Positions 11,095-23,353 of a DNA stretch of 64,000 nt are shown piece after piece. The position numbers were made by a program, and so were the translations under genes. The notes below the pieces were generated by a model that was not told the DNA's origin, did not search any database, and saw only the letters and a list, made by a program, of their open reading frames with translations. The stretch spans positions 55,250,102-55,314,101 of the forward strand of contig NC_079504.1 of NCBI RefSeq assembly GCF_030052815.1, written 5' to 3'. Every line of letters starts with the position of its first letter. Position 1 is the stretch's first letter. Source of the DNA: Hevea brasiliensis. Lineage: Eukaryota > Streptophyta > Magnoliopsida > Malpighiales > Euphorbiaceae.

Positions 11095-12135
11095 ATGGAT
11101 TTTGTTACAAGACTTCCAAGGACACAGAGTAGTCATGATGCAGTATGGGTTATAGTTGACAGATTGACCAAGTCTGCTCACTTTTTGCCAGTTCGGATGG
11201 ACTATAGCCTGGAAAGATTGGCCAGATTGTACATATATGAGATTGTAAAATTGCATGGAGTGCCAGTATCAATTGTGTCTGACAAAAATCCTAGGCTCAC
11301 TTCTAGATTCTGGGGTAGTCTTCAGAGAGCCCTAGGAACTAGATTGAACTTCAAAGACAAGATTCCACCCACGCATGGATGCATGGCTACCGAAAGGGTT
11401 ATTCAGATATTGGAGGATATGCTACGGGCTTGTGTGATTGAATTTGAAGGTAGTTGGGATACACACTTGCCTTTGATTGAGTTTGCTTATAACAACAGCT
11501 ACCAATCAAGCATTGGGATGCCTCCATATGAAGCATTGTATGGCAAGAAGTGCAGAACTCCCTTATGTTGGGATGAAGTAGGTGAAAGGAAGATGATTGG
11601 GCCAGAAATTGTTCAGCAGACAGAGGAAAAGATCAGATTGATTAGAGATAGACTCAAGGCTACATCAGACCGTCAGAAGTCCTATGTTGATTTGAAAAGA
11701 AGAGATATTGAATATGCAGTGGGTGATAAGGTATTCCTCAAAGTTTCTCCTTGGAAGAGGATTATGAGATTTGGCAGAAAGGGGAAACTGAGTCCTCGTT
11801 TCATCGGACCATATGAGGTTCTGGAAAGAGTGGGTCCTTTGGCATACTGGTTGGCATTACCTCTAGAACTAGCAAGGATACACAGTGTCTTCCATGTGTC
11901 CATGTTAAGGAGGTACAGATCTGACCCATCTCATGTACTATCAGTTGAAGAGATTGAGGTAAATCTAGACCTCTCATATGAGGAAGAACCCATAAAAATT
12001 CTGGCTTATGAGGTGAAGCAGCTGAGGAACAAACAAATACACCTGGTTAAAGTGCTGTGGAACCATCATTCAAGCCAGGAAGCTACTTGGGAACGTGAAG
12101 AGGATATGAGGAGACAGCATCCACAGCTAGACTAA
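11095..12135 (+). pseudogene. pol: Element A integrase core and chromodomain
   Basis: A 346-codon frame that follows the TGA at 11086 in phase. The integrase core keeps D2, D63 and E100. The loop before the last Glu is scrambled (11350-11395), with 3 extra bases giving 36 instead of 35 residues between the second and third catalytic residues. Then come the GPY/F segment (FIGPYEVLERVGPLAYWL) and a chromodomain-like C-terminus (about residues 290-345: EEPIKILAYEVKQLRNK..LVKVLWNHHSSQEATWE). In chromoviruses this domain steers integration into heterochromatin, which fits the nested structure here. The C-terminus ends two residues early compared with F. Confidence 0.92.
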
Positions 12136-12144
12136 TGCCAGGTA

Positions 12145-12180
12145 AAATTTCGAGACGAAATTTATTTAAGGGGGGAGAAT
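12145..12180 (+). other. Element A pre-PPT hairpin and polypurine tract
   Basis: AAATTTCG (12145-12152), loop AGA, CGAAATTT (12156-12163) is a perfect 8-bp inverted repeat. It is followed by the polypurine tract AAGGGGGGAGAAT (12168-12180), which primes plus-strand DNA and touches the 3' LTR directly. The same arrangement precedes the 3' LTR of G, and in weakened form of F, C and B. Confidence 0.85.
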
Positions 12181-15100
12181 TGTAACACCCCTATGTTCGG
12201 TAGTGCGTTCTACTGTTCCGGTGGCCAGTGTTATCCGGACAGCTAGGATGCCTAGAACTACACTTTGTTATGAGTGAGGAGACATAAAATAATGAAATAC
12301 AAGAAGAGAAAACGCAAAAAAACAAAGGAAAAATAATAGCAAAGAAATGTAACCAAGTTAAGCGAGCCGAGAACCCTAGCGATGGGTGACCGCACCGGGA
12401 AGTCACGGCGTGGACCTTTGACTAGCCTTGGACTGTGGGGAACCTTGGAAAATATTTTTAGGACTTAAAGAGACATCAATTGAAGTATAAATATCATTAG
12501 AAATATCAAAGAAAAATTAAATAATTAGTACAAGGAAAAGTGAGAAATCGAAAAACAGACAAAACCCGGTGTTACCGAAAAATCGGGAATGCAACCCGAA
12601 CAGGGGCATTGTGGTCATTTGACATCCCTAATTGTCTTTTGACCTAAATGTCCATTAAAAATAAATAATATTACACTTGGAAAATATAATGAAAAATTAA
12701 ATTGGTGGTATATAAAGTAAATAGCAAAAATTATGGGTTTAATGTGGAATAAATGAGAATTAAACATATAAAATGAATTAATTTGTGTGAGTGGACCACT
12801 ATGGAATAAATTAAGAGCTAAATGGGCAGGTGTACACCTATTATACAATCTGCATCTTCATCTCCCTCACTTGGTTCATCCATGCCGAAATGAAGAATTG
12901 AAAACCTCCATTGCCGTTTTGCATAAAGCTTCATCAACCTCCTTCAATTCACCTCCAAACACCTAGGTTGTTTCATTAAAGATTACCTCCACATCACAAG
13001 GAAGAGTTTGATAGCAAAATCAAGGAAGTTTAGTGAAGATTTCACAAGTCCTAACAATAGGTAAGTTTGTATTTTTGAATATTGCTTTGTTAAAGTTTGA
13101 AAACATGTTATGGGTGTTTGCTTTGTAAAGAAATTTTAAAGTTTTGAGGAGTTCTTGATATATCCAATTTTGGACAGCCATGGAGTTCTATATTTAATGA
13201 AGTATTCTTACATATATTTGATGTGAATTTATGTTGAGTAGGGTGAATTAATGTCCTAGTAAGTTATTTCCATGTATATGTGGTGATTGTGCATTTGGAA
13301 TTGAAGTGGAAGAAACTATGGGGAATTTTGGCAATGTGAAGCATTCGGCAGCCTTGAGACTCCTTGATGAATGTTTAAATTCATGAAGATATTGGGTGAA
13401 TTGTGACATTGAGGATTGATGAATATGTATGTAAATTGGTTGTGGAAATTGTATGTAATAATTAGGAGTGGTTATGTGTATATATTGTTTTATTTGGACT
13501 TTGTGAATTAGAGTTTCATTTGGTGTATTGAGAATATTTGTATTCTGCCCAAAGTGATTTTAATGTGAAGTGGTAAATGGTTTTGGTAATGTACCAAATC
13601 AGAATTGGTAAGGGGAGTGGACTTATAGCAAGTAAATGTGCAATTGATAGATGTTAAGCAATGTGTTTAAGGGCAGTATGCATTTTAGCCCATAACACTA
13701 AATGTGTAACTCCAATTGGTATGAGACCAATTGGAGGTGAAACTAGGCACAAAATGTGCCAACTTTCATGAAGGAAAGATGCCAAAATTCTGCTTGCAAG
13801 GTAGCTTGAAAAATGACCAAATATGGATTAAGTGAGGCCTGAAAACTGACCATTTGGGCAGCAGTTAGTGTTTAGGCCATAACTCACTCAAAACAGGTCC
13901 AATTGACATGAAATTTTAAGCATGAATAGTGAAGGTCCATATCTACAAGTCTTATGAAGAGACCAAAGACCAGAAATGACCAGAAGCAAGTCAAACAGCT
14001 TGCACACGTTCGGGTCCAAAAACTGGCCGAACCAAAGTTGACCAAAGTTGACCTAAAATAACCAAATTTGATGCCATTTGACCAGAAATAGTAAAATGAC
14101 CATAACATGGTCTACATAACTCAGAATGACCTAAAATTTTGCCCCGCGTTCCATAAGACATAGATCTACAAGTTTGTAGTTTTGACCGAAACCCGAAAAC
14201 CGAGGGAATTAGGTCGTCCGGCTAGGTCAAACTAGTATCCCTAATCCAAAGAAGTTGCAATAAAATGCACTAAACAAAGAAATGAAATTGGTAACATGTA
14301 CCAACCCTAAAAGACTATCGAATGTGACATATTAGTAACACTAAAACCTAATTTACCTAGAACGCATCGAGGATCGATATACTAGGTGATTAAGCAAATA
14401 ATAGTTTTCAGTGAATTATTTATCAAACATTATCGATAGAGACAGTTTAATTTAGTACTGAAACACTTCAAATTGTGTTTCTCAGTTAGTAAAGACTCAG
14501 GAAAAGGGAAGAAAACACTGAGTCCAGACCAGGAGACAATTATTAGAGGTTTGTGCACAACAACTATTTCTTTTGAATTTTTCAATTGAAATGAATTATG
14601 ACTATTTGTACATTATTGTTTTAAATTGTGGAAATGTGTTTGAATGGATATTTATTGCTTGAAAAGCGTTGTAAATGGTTTGAAACTGTATAAAATTGTT
14701 TGAATGATATTGATGGATACTTATTGATTGAAAAGCATTGGAAACGTTTTGAAACCGCAGCTATCATGTATATTGATTGTATTCCTCACTAGCTTGTCTA
14801 GTGGGACGAATTGAATTCCCTCTCTGGCTAAAGTGTTGAGGTGTGTGCCTGTTGAGGATGAATTGGATGAGTACTCATATTTTTGCTAGCTAGCTATGTT
14901 ATTCCTCATTAGTCATCGACTTTTGGGACGAATTGAATACCTCATTAGCCATCCGCTTTTGGGACGAATTGAACTTTGGAACATGATTAAGCTGTGTGTG
15001 ATTTATTTATTTGTACTATGAGATTGTGAAATGGAGTTAAATCCTTATTGACATTTACTGTCTTTTGAAGTTAACTATGTTTTGATCTCTGAGATTTATT

Positions 15101-15860
15101 GTGACATTGTGTTAAATTCCTTCTGACACTCGTTGTCTTGAATTTAACTATGATTTTACATATCCATCATTTAAATGATTTATGAATTGTGATTTAAGTT
15201 GTATTTGGTTAATGTTGTGCACCATCGAGACATTGTCTCAATGATAGCTTTTATTATGCCGCAGTAGACAGACAGACAGTGGCAGACTAGGTCGCTAGTA
15301 CCTCCAAATGAGAGATTTTCGGGTATAATGAGTATACCACATTTGCATTTTGTACTGTAATGTATGACCACTGTATGTACATATTTTTTTTGGTTTTGAG
15401 CAGTTGTAAATTCAAATTGTACCTTGAAGTTGTAAAATAATTATGAGTTATTTTGGCTTGTAAAAATTGTATTATATTTCTTGTATCTCAATCTTTGAAA
15501 AATCACTGTGGATTTGAGTTGAGAAATATGTTGTGTTGAGAAAAATATTGGAGTTGAGATTTGGAAATATATTGAAGTGCTTTTTACAGGTTTTCTGAAG
15601 AACTGTTTTATCCAAAATACAGATGGCACTCTGCCAAAATTTTTACAGAAATTCCAAATAATTCAAATGTGTTAGTTCTATCACTTCAGTTCAAAAAGGT
15701 TTTTAACACCTGTAAATAGTGCTCACCACTGTAAAAGATGTAAGAAAAGTTTTTAAAATCCCTTGTAGTGTATTTAATGGGTTATCAGTAGATGGAGTTG
15801 GTAATTTATTAGGTATACTACGGGATCATGTTATGCCTTACAGAGGGGTAGGGTGTGACA
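12181..15860 (+). repeat. Element A 3' LTR
   Basis: Same 3,680-bp length and termini as the 5' copy. The CCAATTGG hairpin is at 13710-13736 and the GGTATA/TATACC hairpin at 15322-15338. The double hairpin near 15226-15260 is degraded here (CGAGAC...GTCTCAA, second stem lost). It is followed by the CCTGA target duplication at 15861-15865 and then by the continuation of LTR H. Confidence 0.95.
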
Positions 15861-15865
15861 CCTGA

Positions 15866-16091
15866 GACACCATGGCATCCAGTGCCAAGGACCCACGTAT
15901 CTAGTTTAGTCAGCCTATCATGGGTTACTTCGGCAATGAAATAAGTTAAAAATATTAAAAATTAAACAAATAAATGAGAAATACCTAAAATGAACTAGAT
16001 TAGTTGCTAAAAATTTAATTGTTATGAAATGATCCAAAACATATAGAAAATGTTAAATAATAAAGACTAATAAAATAAGTATAGCTTAAAT
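15866..16091 (+). repeat. LTR H, continuation after element A
   Basis: Continues the beta-family LTR from 3648: GACACC..TGGCATCCAGTGCC matches 19857-19880 in element B. It ends where the 5' LTR of element C begins; the five bases before that are TAAAT. The remaining 3' end of H is not in the window, because the right end of C has been lost in a rearrangement. Confidence 0.75.
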
Positions 16092-17110
16092 TATAACACC
16101 CCCATATTCGGTAGTGCATTCTACTGTTCCAGTGACTAGTGTCTATCCGGACAGCTAGAATGCCTAGAACTACACTTAAATGTTAGTGAGGAAACATAAA
16201 CTAATGAAATACAATAGAGGAAAATACAAGAAAAACAAAGGAAAAATAAGAGCAATAAAATGTGACTAAGTTAAATGAGCCAAAAACCATAGCGATGGGT
16301 AACCGCGCTGGGAAGTTGCGACGTGGACCGTTGACTAGCCCTGGACCGCAAGGAACCCTAAAAATTTTTTTTAAGACTTAAATAAATATTTATTGAGGTG
16401 TAATTGATTTAAAACTTAAATAAACATTTATTGAGCTGTAATTGACATTGGGAATGTCAACGAAAATTTAGTAAGTCAATATAAACAAAAACAAAAATTA
16501 AAGAAATCGGCGGGTCAAGAAATTAATTGGTAGCACCGAAAAATTTGAAATGCAACCCAAGGGGGGAATTTTAGTCAATTAACACCCCGAGTTTTCTTTT
16601 GACCTAAATGTCCATTAAAAAATAAGTGATATTAAACATTGAAAATGTTATCAAAATAAAAAAAAGTGGTACCTAATATAATTAGTGAAAGTGTGGTGGC
16701 AAATTTGCAAAATTGTGAAACTTTAATTAATTAAACCTTAAACTAAGTTAGTACTCCACTAAGGGGAATTAGTGGACATATAATATAGCATATTTGGGAC
16801 AGAAAATCTGTCATCTTCAACCTCACCTCAAACCAGCCAAAACCTCACAAGAAAATCCTCTATGGCCAAACCTTAAAGGACCTCCATGCATCCATGATCC
16901 GACCATAAAAACCTCAAGTCTCCTTCATTAAAAATTGCCTATACACCTTGGGGAGAAGATAGGGAACAAGAAAGAAGAGTTTTAGTGGAGTTTTGAGGAA
17001 GTCCATAAGAGGTAAGTATCCATTTCTTCTTCCTTCCTTTGTTAAAGTTTGTGTTGGTTTTGTGGTGGGTGGATTTATGAAGAAATATTGAGGTTTTGAT
17101 GAATTAGGGT
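16092..17110 (+). repeat. Element C 5' LTR, first part
   Basis: Starts TATAACACCCCCATATTC; the expected TG is mutated to TA. It matches the 3' LTR from 55810 block by block, including the leader with AAACCTCAAGTCTCC near 16910-16925. It is interrupted at 17111 by element B after GAATTAGGGT; the undisturbed 3' LTR reads GAATTAGGGCAGTC at the same place. Confidence 0.88.
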
Positions 17111-19694
17111 TGTAACACCCTCACTGTAGCAATTCTGTACATTCTACTATTCTAGTAACCGGTGTCCGTCTGGACAGCTAGAACATCTGCAAAAATATTT
17201 AGACTAGAGTAAGGAGTCATAAATAACTCAAATAATAATAAGAAAAATTTAGAAAAAATTTTACAAATAAAATACAACCAAGTTAAATGAGCGAGTGCCC
17301 TAGCGATGGGTAACCTAATTGGAAGTTGCGGTCTTCACAGCTAGAAGCTCTAAACCTCAGAGAAAATTCATGAAATAATTTTTGGCACTCCAGAGAAAAG
17401 TCATTGAGGTTTCTATGGCATTAGAATGCCAAGAAAATACTTAGAAAAATTTTTCGATCGGTACAGACGATTTTGGCTTAATAAGCCAAACGAAGGGCAT
17501 TTTGGTTATTTCGTCTTCAGAGATGATTTTTGACCGACTTGTCCAGTTAAGTAAATAATTATTATGAAATAAAATATGAATAAATATTGCTAAAAATTGA
17601 ATTGAAAATGAGTAGAAAAGAAAAAGGAAAGAAAATGAATTAAATAGGAATTGTAACATCACTATGATGTCATTAAAACACTTCCATCCAATCCCATTGT
17701 GACACCTACTTATAAAGCTAATTAAAAGAGATAAAATTGAGTAAAATTAGAACACAATTCTGCACTTATCTTCCCCATTCAGCTGGCACACTTTTCTCTC
17801 AACCTCCATGAGTGTTGTTTCATCTCTTTCTTCCATTCCCATGAGTTCTCATTACTAAACCCTAAGCATCTTTCATTAAAACTTGTCTACACCTCTTGGG
17901 AAAGTGTTTGGCTGCCAAGAAAAGCCAAGAAAGTGAAGGAAAATTTTAGATAGGATGAGGGAAAATTCTGCTCACACAAGGGTTAGTTCTTTATCCTTCT
18001 TCTTTTCTTTAGATTTTGTGTTAGTCTCATGAATTATTCTAGGAAATTGAGAAATTGAGTAAATATGTGCTTGTTTGGGCCTCTAAAAATTTTGGCAGCT
18101 TTATGGGGGGCAGTAGTTCTGATTATTTTGATGGATTAAAGTGGATTAGAGGTAGTGTTTGAAGTGTATATGTAGAGTGATAATGAATTAACATGTTTAA
18201 TTGAAGTATGTGCATGAATGGACATTTGAAAACTAGGGTTTGAGGCATGAAGTTAGGGTTTTGCTCATGTGTTGGTGAATGGAAGTCCTATTAGTCAATT
18301 AGTAGCCATTTGGCTGTGTTTTATGAGGAATTGAAGTGAATTATGGCTTTGCATTTTAGGTTGGGTATGCTGCCTCATAGGACCTACAGGTCTAGATGTG
18401 AGTCCAGCATGTTTGGGCAGCTATAACTTGAGTTGTGTAGGTTCAATTGGTACAAGGCCAATTGGACATGAAATTAGACACATAATGGCACAACTTTGAT
18501 GAAGGAACCCTGTCCAGAAACAAAACTTAGAATGCCCTAAAAATTGACTAAATCCGAATAGGAACAATTCTACCTGGGCAAAATAACTAAATGAATAATG
18601 TTCATTTATTTGGTCATAACTCAGTATAGAAAGGTCCAACTGACCTGAATTTTTACCAATAGAAAGCTGAGACATAGACCTACAACTTTCATACAAAAAA
18701 CAAACCCAAATTTTGACCATAACATATAAAAAACAGACCTATAGTCAGTGTATAAAAACTGCAGAATTGATTCTGCCCAGAAATTTTGGAAAAATTGCAA
18801 TCCGGCTAGTTATGGTGTTTTGGCCATAACTTGAGCTACAAAACTCCAAATGGAGTGATTCAAAAAAGGAAATTAAACTAGATACATAAAGGAACAACTT
18901 TCATGAAGAAAGATTAGCCAAATCCTCACTTTAGCATAAACCAATGAAACAGTAAACAAAGGACATAAAAAACTGAAAATTTGGAAAAACTTTTAGAAGG
19001 CTTTGAATTGCAATTGGCAATCAATGCCAACAAATTTAGAACCCAAAATGTGGGATCTTAGTGCAATTAAAATTAGCACACCTATTATATATGAAAAGTC
19101 AACAATTTGAGTGAATAATAATATGTGAATAGTAACCTTAAAGACATAAGAAATAATAAAATAAATTAAAGAAGTCATTATGAGTAATGTATAAATATAT
19201 ATTGTAATTGGTGAATTTGAATGACTTGATGAACACCAAAAATCTTGTAAATAGGTAATTGAACTTATACTCCCAACACCATTGGAATTCATAATATATT
19301 AGCAATACAACTTAAAGTATGAAATGTAATTTACATGAATTGATAGTTAAATGTATAAATGAGATAAAAGTGTCATTTGGGATTTAGGTTCCCATCAAGA
19401 GAGAAAGGAAAGATGTTTGGAATGTGAATGGTATATGAGATCAAATGAATGTGAATTGTAATTAGTATGAATATTACGATGAATGCATAAATTACCTAGA
19501 AATGTGAATTTGAAAATTATGCTTCCACTATAAACAAAATTAGAATGCTATAAAAATATAAATGAAAAATATAATGAAATGATGAAACATATAAACTCTT
19601 AACGGTACTAATGTGCCCATGTATTGCTAGACATGTGTGTCTGATTGGATAGATTGGCATGCCAATAGGGTATTGTTTTAGTAGTACTGCGAAA

Positions 19695-19769
19695 GGCTTT
19701 AAGCCTGTATCCATGGCTTTATGTCCGCACTCATGGCTTTATGCCCGCACTCATGGCTTTTATGCCCGA
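19695..19769 (+). repeat. Minisatellite in B 5' LTR
   Basis: Three to four imperfect units of TGGCTTTATGCCCGCACTCA type, about 20-21 bp each. The 3' LTR has the same array at 28411-28484. Confidence 0.75.
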
Positions 19770-20393
19770 TTATATGTTTTCATGGCTTTTTTTCCATATT
19801 GATTGCATATGTGGTTGACGTACTGAGCTTACACATCCCATGGTATGATGGCCCGAGACACTGCGGTGTCCAGTGCCAACGACCCGTTATCCAGTTTAGT
19901 AAACTTGTCATAGGTTACTTGGGCAGTCTAATTTATTAAAATAAGTTACGAATATTAGCAATTAAAAATGCTAGAAAGCAAATAAATGAGTAAGAAGTTC
20001 TAAAATAAATTAGATTAGCTCCAAAAATTTATTTCTTAGAAGGGTCTGAAGTAAATTAGATTAGTTCTAAAAATTTTAAATATTACGAAATGATTATAAA
20101 CAACTTAGAAAGTATCAAGGAAGTGATAAAAAGACTAGTAGAAGAATTATAACTTAAAAAACATTACAAATGTGGCTTACATAAGAATATAAGTATAAGT
20201 TTAAATTTTAGATTATTCGCATCTGGTACATTATTAATGCAAATTTCTAAATTGAGCACCTCCAAAGAAGAACATGGCAAGATAGAGGATAGTTAATATT
20301 AGAAACTAAATTAATTATAGATCTAAATTATTCAAATTATGGTTTATTTCTACTTTTATTTGTATATTATTTTTTTGCTGTATTATTGCACCA

Positions 20394-20411
20394 CTAAGCA
20401 GAAATGCTTAG
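20394..20411 (+). other. Hairpin with GAAA loop in B 5' LTR
   Basis: CTAAGCA, loop GAAA, TGCTTAG: seven perfect pairs closed by a GNRA-type loop, directly after GCAC(C)A as in the other families. The copy in the 3' LTR is 29103-29120, and D has the same stem with loop TTAT at 62002-62019. Alpha-family LTRs have CTGAGAC/GTCTCAG at the same place. Confidence 0.75.
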
Positions 20412-20703
20412 CGTGATGGATTTGTTTCCTCGCACAGGTACTGAAGGTAAAGCCCAGCAAATATTAAACAGAGATTTTGGAGTTTTGATTTGTAGAAGTA
20501 TCAAGATTGTCACATCCTCAGCAATGCATGTAGATAGGGCTCACATTAGTCATATTATGTAATTTGTGAATTATAATTATTTATTATGTTGTAATGAAAA
20601 TTAGGAAATTGTATGTAATATGCACCTAATGTAAATTATGAATTTATGCAATTAGTTTGCAAATTATGTAAACTAATGAAATTGAGAATTTTGATATATG
20701 TAA

Positions 20704-20928
20704 TGTTAGCATAATTACAGCAAATAGCATGATTATAAGAGATTTGTGTAGCATAATTACAGCAATTAGCATGATTATAGGAGATTTGTGTAGCATAATT
20801 ACAGCAATTATTATTCTTGTATAAATTAGCTCATATTCTCATGTATAAATAGATGTAATATCTTTGTAAATAAGACACAGACAAATACACAATCCTTTCC
20901 TTCATTACTTGTATTCTTTCTTCTAACA
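20704..20928 (+). repeat. Copia 5' LTR
   Basis: TGTTAGC start, TTCTAACA end. The first ~105 bp are built from two and a half copies of a 42-bp unit beginning TAGCATAATTACAGCAA. A TATAAAT stretch in the middle (ATGTATAAATAGATG, about 20841-20855) is a plausible TATA box for element transcription. Confidence 0.92.
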
Positions 20929-20940
20929 TGGTATCAGAGC
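20929..20940 (+). other. Copia primer binding site
   Basis: TGGTATCAGAGC, a perfect match to the initiator tRNA-Met complement, touching the LTR end with no spacer. Confidence 0.93.
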
Positions 20941-21056
20941 CGTAAAGCTTTTATTTCTAGTTTCTGGAGTCTCTCTTCTCTCTCTACAACCTATTCTGGT
21001 TCATTCTTTCATTCCTGTTATTATACCATTTTTTTTTTCTCCTCATCTTATTATCA

Positions 21057-21628
21057 ATGGAGAAATCCGATATTTCAAAACCTATTGCAACAGTTCTGAC
21101 TGGTTTCAACAATATTTATGTTCAAGGAATGAAAAGTTTTTTGATAGGTTGCAAGCATTGGCGTATTGTTACCGGAGATATCACTACGCTGACAAGAGAG
21201 AACGATGAAACTGATGCAAAATTTGCTGACCGTCTTGAGGATTGGGATAGTAAAAATCATCAGATCATCACCTGGTTTCGCAATACCTCTGTCTTGTCCA
21301 TCCACATCCAATTTGCTAATTATGACTCTGCAAAAGAAATCTGGGATTTTTTGGCTAATCGATATCAGACCACTGGACTTGCCCACTATTATCAGTTGTG
21401 GACTACTCTTCATAATCTGGAATAAGAAGCAGGTCAATCTGTGAATGATTTTCTTGTCCAGGTCTAACCCATTTGGAATCAAATATCTCAGGCCAAAATC
21501 AGTGAAGAACATCTTCATCTCATTCAAGTTCTAATGGCTCTTCGATTAGAATATGAGGCCGTTCGAGCGTCCCTGTTACATCGAAATCCACTCCCATCAT
21601 TGGATACTGCTATTCAAGAGATTATTTT
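21057..21628 (+). pseudogene. gag: Copia gag, N-terminal part
   Basis: The ATG at 21057 opens 122 codons of the copia Gag family (WRIVTGD..., IWDFLANRYQTT, TLHNLE), followed by TAA at 21423-21425. The same frame then continues (EAGQSVNDFLVQV, stop, ..MALRLEYEAVRASLLHRNPLPSLDTAIQEI). The region therefore reads as one Gag domain with at least two internal stops. Gag forms the particle around the RNA. Confidence 0.85.
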
Positions 21629-22300
21629 TTGAAGAGACTCGGTTCAGTTTGGATAAAACTCCTAAATTCAAACTGCTTTTGTAACTACTTGATCCTCACA
21701 TCAGAATCTGGCAATCAACTCTGTAAGCATTATAATCAAATTGGTCATGCTTTTGCATATTTTTCTACTATAGAATGCAGATATTGTCATGGTTACGGTC
21801 ATATTCTTGAACATTGTCTCACATGCCCTCGAAGACCAAAAGGAGGGCATTCTAAATTCAAGAATGTCTCAAAGCCTGGATCTTCCTCTGTCACTGCTGT
21901 TGCTGCAACTGAGGGTTCTACTACCATCACCATGAGTGATCTTGTGGCACTATTCAAACAGGTTATCTCTTCTAATCCTCCTGCTGCCATGTCTGCCACT
22001 CCGAGTAATTCTTATTGGCTTTTTGACTCTGCATGTTGTAATCATATGACCACTAATCATAAATTCTTGTCTTCTGAAAAACTTGTATCTTCCTTATCAC
22101 TAATCCATACTGCAAATGGTACAAAAATTAACACCACACATACTGGTCATATGTCTACCTCAAATCTTCATCTCCCTGACACCTATTATATACCTAATTT
22201 GGCACTCAATCTTATTTCTGTTGGTCAGTTCTGTGAAAAAGGACTAAATGTTATTTTTTCTCCCCATGGTGTGCAGGTACAGGATTCACAAATGGGATAG
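21629..22300 (+). pseudogene. gag-pol: Copia gag zinc knuckle and protease
   Basis: A 223-codon frame. The zinc knuckle is a CX2CX4HX4C motif (CRYCHGYGHILEHC, about 21775-21820). The protease follows, with WLFDSACCNHMT at about 22017-22052: the family's DSGAS(N/H)HMT has lost the catalytic Gly and the following Ala/Ser, so the protease is dead. The GAG-pre-integrase side (YYIPNLALNLISVGQ) comes next, and the frame stops at 22298-22300. Confidence 0.88.
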
Positions 22301-23353
22301 ATTCTTTGGGAGGGTCGCAAAGTGGGTCGATTATTTGAGCTTGCATCTTTACATCTTCCTCAGAGATTTGTGTCTACAGCTACAATCTCTAATTCCTCCA
22401 TTCACCAATGGCATTTTCGTCTTGGTCATGCTTCTGCCAGTAAAATTCAATCTCTAATTTCTCATGGATTATGAGGAATTACTAAGTTTGAGTCATTTAA
22501 TTGTTTAAATTGTCTGCTTGTAAAACAACCAGCATTATCTTTTTCTCATAATAATACTACTTCAGACACTCCTTTTGGTTTAATTTATTCTGATATTTGG
22601 GGTCCTTCTCCTATTTCTTCAAAAAATGGTTTTCATTGTTTTATGATATTTATTGATGATTATTCTCGGTTTACTTGTATATATTTTTTGAAACATTGAT
22701 ATGAGTTATCACAAATTTACATCACATTTGCAAAAATGATTAAAACTTAGTTCTCTTGTGACATTAAAATTCTCCAAACAGACAATGCCATGGAACATCG
22801 GGATTCTTCTTTACTTCAGTTTCTTAGTCAACAAGGCACTGTTGTTCAATGTTCTTGTCCTCGCACCTCTCAACAGAATGGGTGAGCCGAACGCAAGCAT
22901 CGCCATATTCTTGATTTTGTACATACTCTTCTTCTTTCTGCCTCATATCCTTAAAAATTTTAGGGAGAAGCAACTCTTCATGCTGTTTATATTATTAACC
23001 ATCTTCCTACCTTAGTTCTTCATAATTTATCTACTTTTGAAAAGTTGTTTGGACAACACTTGATTATTCCATCCTTAAACCCTTTGGATGTGTTTCTTTT
23101 GTTCTTTTACAACCTCATGAACATACCAAATTAGAACCCCGTGCTCGTCTATGTTGTTTTCTTAGTTATGGCATTGAACACAAAGGGTATCGTTGTTGGG
23201 ATCCTGTTTCTAATAAGTTACGCATCTCTCGTCATGTTACCTTTTGGGACAATACTATGTTCTCTTCTCTTTCCAAATTTCATCACTTTATCAATATTGA
23301 CTCTCTATTTTTCACTGACTCCTCCAAAGAGTTGTTTCCAAGTCCTTATCTAG
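22301..23353 (+). pseudogene. pol: Copia integrase, degenerate
   Basis: No long frame survives. Parts seen in shifting frames are: the GAG-pre-integrase/zinc segment (WHFRLGHAS, CLNCLLVKQ), a core start around 22570-22600 (YSDIWGPSPIS, first catalytic Asp), the second Asp in LQTDNAMEH near 22775-22800, and the third in NG-AERKHRH near 22878-22905 with a stop within it. Stops lie at about 22473, 22698 and 22749. Integrase would insert the cDNA; this copy cannot be translated. Confidence 0.8.

Larger units (their letters stand above)
3649..15860 (+). mobile_element. Element A: complete Ty3/gypsy chromovirus (Tekay-like)
   Basis: Full structure: two 3,680-bp LTRs (3649-7328, 12181-15860), each with TG...CA ends, a primer site, gag and pol relics in the order PR-RT-RNase H-IN-chromodomain, and a polypurine tract. 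It is flanked by a perfect 5-bp duplication, CCTGA at 3644-3648 and 15861-15865. The target was the beta-family LTR H, whose sequence continues across the insertion. The chromodomain-like C-terminus and long LTRs point to the Tekay/Del chromoviruses (lineage call is inference). The coding region has several stops and frameshifts, so A cannot move on its own now. Confidence 0.95.

Noticed and set aside
16092..17110. A protein-coding host gene fragment near the leader-like AAACCTC..CTCCTTC text
   Set aside because: The same text recurs in the 3' LTR of C at 56580-56610, so it is part of the LTR.
19695..19769. Short regular repeats as a possible CRISPR or satellite array
   Set aside because: Only 3-4 units of about 20 bp without spacers, inside a plant LTR; a minisatellite.
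20929..20940. tRNA-like text TGGTATCAGAGC (also in B, D, F, G)
   Set aside because: It is the 12-base primer site, not a tRNA gene; no cloverleaf around it.
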